From Hoylesella loescheii DSM 19665 = JCM 12249 = ATCC 15930 (GTDB taxonomy: Bacteria; Bacteroidota; Bacteroidia; Bacteroidales; Bacteroidaceae), in NCBI RefSeq assembly GCF_000378085.1, contig NZ_KB899217.1, positions 1 to 64,000 of the forward strand: a stretch of DNA of 64,000 bases. The letters are read 5' to 3'. The translations under genes and the position numbers were made by a program. The stretch's first letter is position 1. Each line of letters opens with the position of its first letter. This document shows positions 61,416 to 64,000 of the stretch, in pieces. A model generated the notes under the pieces. That model did not search any database. It worked only from the letters and a program-made list of their open reading frames with translations, and was not told the DNA's origin.

Positions 61416-63989
61416 ATGAAGCGAATGAAAAGACATATCCTACTGATGGTGGCCTTGGCCTACGCCATGCTCGGGGTAGCACAACGCCTAACGGTGTCAG
61501 CTCCCTCGAAAGTGGCCGCCGGAGAGAACTTCCGAATAGCCTATACCATCAACACACAAGACGTGGCGGACTTCAAGGCGGGTAACATCCCTTCTGCTAT
61601 CGAGGTGATAGCAGGCCCTTATACCTCGTCGCAATCGAGCTACCAAATGACGAACGGACACACAAGCTCCAGCTCGTCAATAACATACACCTACACACTT
61701 TACGCCACAAAAAATGGCACTTACACCATTTCACCGGCTAAGGCAGTGGTACATGGTAAGACGATTACGTCGCCCGCACTTAAGATTAACGTAGTAGGAA
61801 CGGCCAAGCCCACAGCTAGCGGAGCGCCAAAGATGCACGATTACAGCAACGACGAGGATGCCGTGCGGGCTGCCGGCAGCAAAATATCGGGTAACGACCT
61901 GTTTATTAAGGTGAGCGCAAGCAAAAGAAGGGTTCGCGAACAAGAACCCGTGCTACTCTCTTACAAGGTGTACAGCCTCGTAGAGCTAACCCAACTCAAC
62001 GGTAAGATGCCCGACCTCAACGGCTTTCACACCCAAGAGGTAAAGCTACCCACGCAAAAAAGCTTCCATTTGGAAAGACTTAACGGCAAAAACTACAAGT
62101 GCGTTACGTGGAGCCAATATGTGATGTATCCGCAGATGAGCGGCGAACTGAAAATACCCAGCATCAAGTTCGATGGCATTGTGGTGCAAAGAAACCGCAG
62201 TGTAGACCCCTTCGAGGCCATCTTCAATGGTGGCTCTGGCTATGTTGAACTAAAAAAGGAGATCGAAGCACCAGGCCTTACCTTACAAGTAGACCCATTA
62301 CCCACACGCCCTGAAAACTTCTCGGGCGGCGTGGGCAACTTCACCATTTCGGCGCAGCTCAACAAGAAAGAAGCCAAAACAGGCGAACCGCTCAACCTAC
62401 GCATTGTGGTTAGCGGCTCGGGAAACCTCAAACTGCTCAAGGCACCTATCGTAAACTTCCCCAAAAGTTTCGATAAGTACGATGTGAAGGTAACCGATAA
62501 GACCCACCTTACCACCAACGGTATTGAGGGAAACATGATTTACGACTTCCTTGCCGTGCCGCAGCAGATTGGGAAATACGACATTCCGCCCACAGAGTTC
62601 GTGTTCTACGACACCAAGAAACAGCAATACCGCACCATTCGCACCCAACGCTTCAGCTTGAAAATAGAAAAGGGCACGGGTACGAGTTCTGAAATGAGTA
62701 AGTTTGAAGAAGAACAGAACAAAGACATACGCCCCATCATGCAAGGTCCTGCCGTAATGATGAAGGCAAAACGCATGTTCTTCACTTCGGCCTTGTGGTT
62801 CATACTGCTATTCGTTATCGTTGCCGTTACCGTGGCAATCTTTGTCGTACTTCGTCAAAGACAAGAAATCTATTCCGACTCGCGTCGACTTCGCGGTTCG
62901 AAAGCCAACAAGGTGGCCACACGCCGTCTGAAACTCGCAGGCAAACTGATGGAAGAGTGTCGCCAGAACGAATTCTACGACGAGGTGCTACATGCCCTTT
63001 GGGGATATGTTAGCGACAAGTTAGGTATCTCGGCAGAACAGTTAACGCGCCAGAATATCGCCGAAACGCTGAACCGTAGAATGGTAAATGCCGAAACGGT
63101 AGACAGCTTTATCGCCGCTATCGACGAATGCGAGTACGAACGATATGCACCAGGCGACTCGCAAGGTAACATGAGTAAGACCTACGACATGGCCGTCAAG
63201 GCTATTATGGACATTGAAGCCACTATGAAATCGAACAAGAAAGCCTCCGCCCTTGTGCTGCTCGCATTGGCAATGAGCACATTGCCTTTGGCCACAAACG
63301 CAGCCACCAAGACCTCGGCCGACCAAGAATACAAGCGCGGAAACTATCCGCAAGCCATCGCCGACTATAAGTCGTTGCTGAAAAAAACGCCCTCGGCCGA
63401 GGTGTATTACAACCTGGGCAATGCTTATTTCCGCTCGGATAGCATTCCACAGGCCATCTTGGCTTACGAAAGAGCCGCACTTATCAATCCCGGAAACAGC
63501 TATATCAGGTTTAACCTGCAATTCGCGCGGGGCAAAACCATCGACAAGGTGGCCGAACCCGATGAGATGTTCTTCATCAGTTGGTTTCGTTCTGCGGCCA
63601 ATTTGGCCACGGTAGACGGATGGGCCACTATGGTCTTGTTCTCGGCGGCATTGCTTGGCTGCTGCATCCTGCTGTATTTCTTTAGTTCGCGCATACTCGT
63701 TCGCAAGGTAGGCTTTGGCTGCGCAATAGCCTTTGCCATACTTTTCGTACTGTCTAACATCTTTGCCCTGTACCAAAAAGATGCGCTTATCAGTAAGGAA
63801 GGGGCAATCATCATGGCGCCAGCAGCCAACCTTAAAAAGACCCCCATACGTTCGGGAGCCGATGAAGCGGTGCTGCACGAAGGCACAAGGGTAGACATTG
63901 CCGACCGCTCCATTAAAGGTTGGCTCGGTGTTAAGCTTGCCGACGGTCGCGAAGGATGGATTGAAGAAAACACGGTGGAAGAGATATAA
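61416..63989 (+). CDS. batD: BatD-BatE fusion: oxygen-tolerance BatD plus TPR/SH3 protein
   Basis: A protein of 857 residues. Residues 1-600 are BatD: signal peptide, repeated beta domains (LTVSAPSKVAAGENF, then VSASKRRVREQEPVLL), and a membrane helix near 455-480. At Met 604 a new signal-peptide-like segment begins (KKASALVLLALAMSTLPL), followed by TPR repeats (QEYKRGNYPQAIADYKSLL, YYNLGNAYFRSDS), two more helices and an SH3-like domain (GWLGVKLADGREGWI), the plan of BatE. The two genes are one reading frame here. The stop lies 10 nt before the right edge of the window. Confidence 0.88.
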   Translation: MKRMKRHILLMVALAYAMLGVAQRLTVSAPSKVAAGENFRIAYTINTQDVADFKAGNIPSAIEVIAGPYTSSQSSYQMTNGHTSSSSSITYTYTLYATKNGTYTISPAKAVVHGKTITSPALKINVVGTAKPTASGAPKMHDYSNDEDAVRAAGSKISGNDLFIKVSASKRRVREQEPVLLSYKVYSLVELTQLNGKMPDLNGFHTQEVKLPTQKSFHLERLNGKNYKCVTWSQYVMYPQMSGELKIPSIKFDGIVVQRNRSVDPFEAIFNGGSGYVELKKEIEAPGLTLQVDPLPTRPENFSGGVGNFTISAQLNKKEAKTGEPLNLRIVVSGSGNLKLLKAPIVNFPKSFDKYDVKVTDKTHLTTNGIEGNMIYDFLAVPQQIGKYDIPPTEFVFYDTKKQQYRTIRTQRFSLKIEKGTGTSSEMSKFEEEQNKDIRPIMQGPAVMMKAKRMFFTSALWFILLFVIVAVTVAIFVVLRQRQEIYSDSRRLRGSKANKVATRRLKLAGKLMEECRQNEFYDEVLHALWGYVSDKLGISAEQLTRQNIAETLNRRMVNAETVDSFIAAIDECEYERYAPGDSQGNMSKTYDMAVKAIMDIEATMKSNKKASALVLLALAMSTLPLATNAATKTSADQEYKRGNYPQAIADYKSLLKKTPSAEVYYNLGNAYFRSDSIPQAILAYERAALINPGNSYIRFNLQFARGKTIDKVAEPDEMFFISWFRSAANLATVDGWATMVLFSAALLGCCILLYFFSSRILVRKVGFGCAIAFAILFVLSNIFALYQKDALISKEGAIIMAPAANLKKTPIRSGADEAVLHEGTRVDIADRSIKGWLGVKLADGREGWIEENTVEEI

Positions 63990-64000
63990 GGCTATAACAA

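Overview
The window looks like a chromosome segment from a Prevotella-like member of the Bacteroidetes (Bacteroidales). Evidence: a Bacteroidetes-type (T6SS-iii) type VI secretion locus, a SusC/SusD pair, the nusB-yajC-ybbR-coaE-DUF5606 cluster, an HU / tiny basic protein / RNase G cluster, a Bat aerotolerance operon, promoters of the TTG - about 20 nt - TAnnTTTG type, and genes without evident Shine-Dalgarno sites. All assignments come from reading the sequence; no database search was run.

Layout. 1-13.5 kb: T6SS-iii structural genes, with the tube protein Hcp/TssD cut by the left edge and divergent, then tssE, tssF, tssH(clpV), tssG, tssN, tssK, tssO, a second small bitopic protein, a PKD-domain protein and tssR in one operon, followed by an AT-rich orphan gene. 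14.6-22.7 kb: aspartate ammonia-lyase, a secreted esterase, a small lipoprotein, a TrpB2-type tryptophan synthase, a secreted protein and a Na+/Ca2+ exchanger. 23-26.6 kb: the housekeeping nusB cluster (minus strand). 27.2-33.1 kb: a SusC/SusD outer-membrane uptake pair and a SAM methyltransferase. 33.6-36.1 kb: a ThiD-like kinase domain fused to an AraC-type DNA-binding domain, then pdxS and pdxT (vitamin B6). 36.4-41.6 kb: secreted or lipoprotein genes of unknown function around a repeat-rich gene-free stretch of about 1.9 kb. 41.9-46.8 kb: RNase G, a 29-residue basic ribosomal-type protein, HU, tRNA-Arg(ACG) and htpG. 47.0-51.5 kb: a probable defence module, with a WYL regulator followed by two DUF262 genes, the second carrying a DUF1524-type HNH domain (GmrSD-like). 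51.6-54.9 kb: an AAA ATPase, a metallophosphoesterase and a nitrilase-family amidase. 55.5-64 kb: the Bat operon (moxR, DUF58, a membrane protein, batA, a batB-batC fusion and a batD-batE fusion).

The most unusual signal is between the genes. Five arrays, in three unrelated sequence families, all repeat with a period of 22 bp (two families are clear hyphenated palindromes). A second class of spacer is built from 8-bp units of the AACTYRTN type, in at least nine blocks and in both orientations. A third is a long stem-loop with identical outer arms found twice, 18 kb apart. The best protein-level candidates are the WYL/DUF262/DUF262-HNH cassette and the ThiD-AraC fusion, whose kinase active-site motif looks broken.
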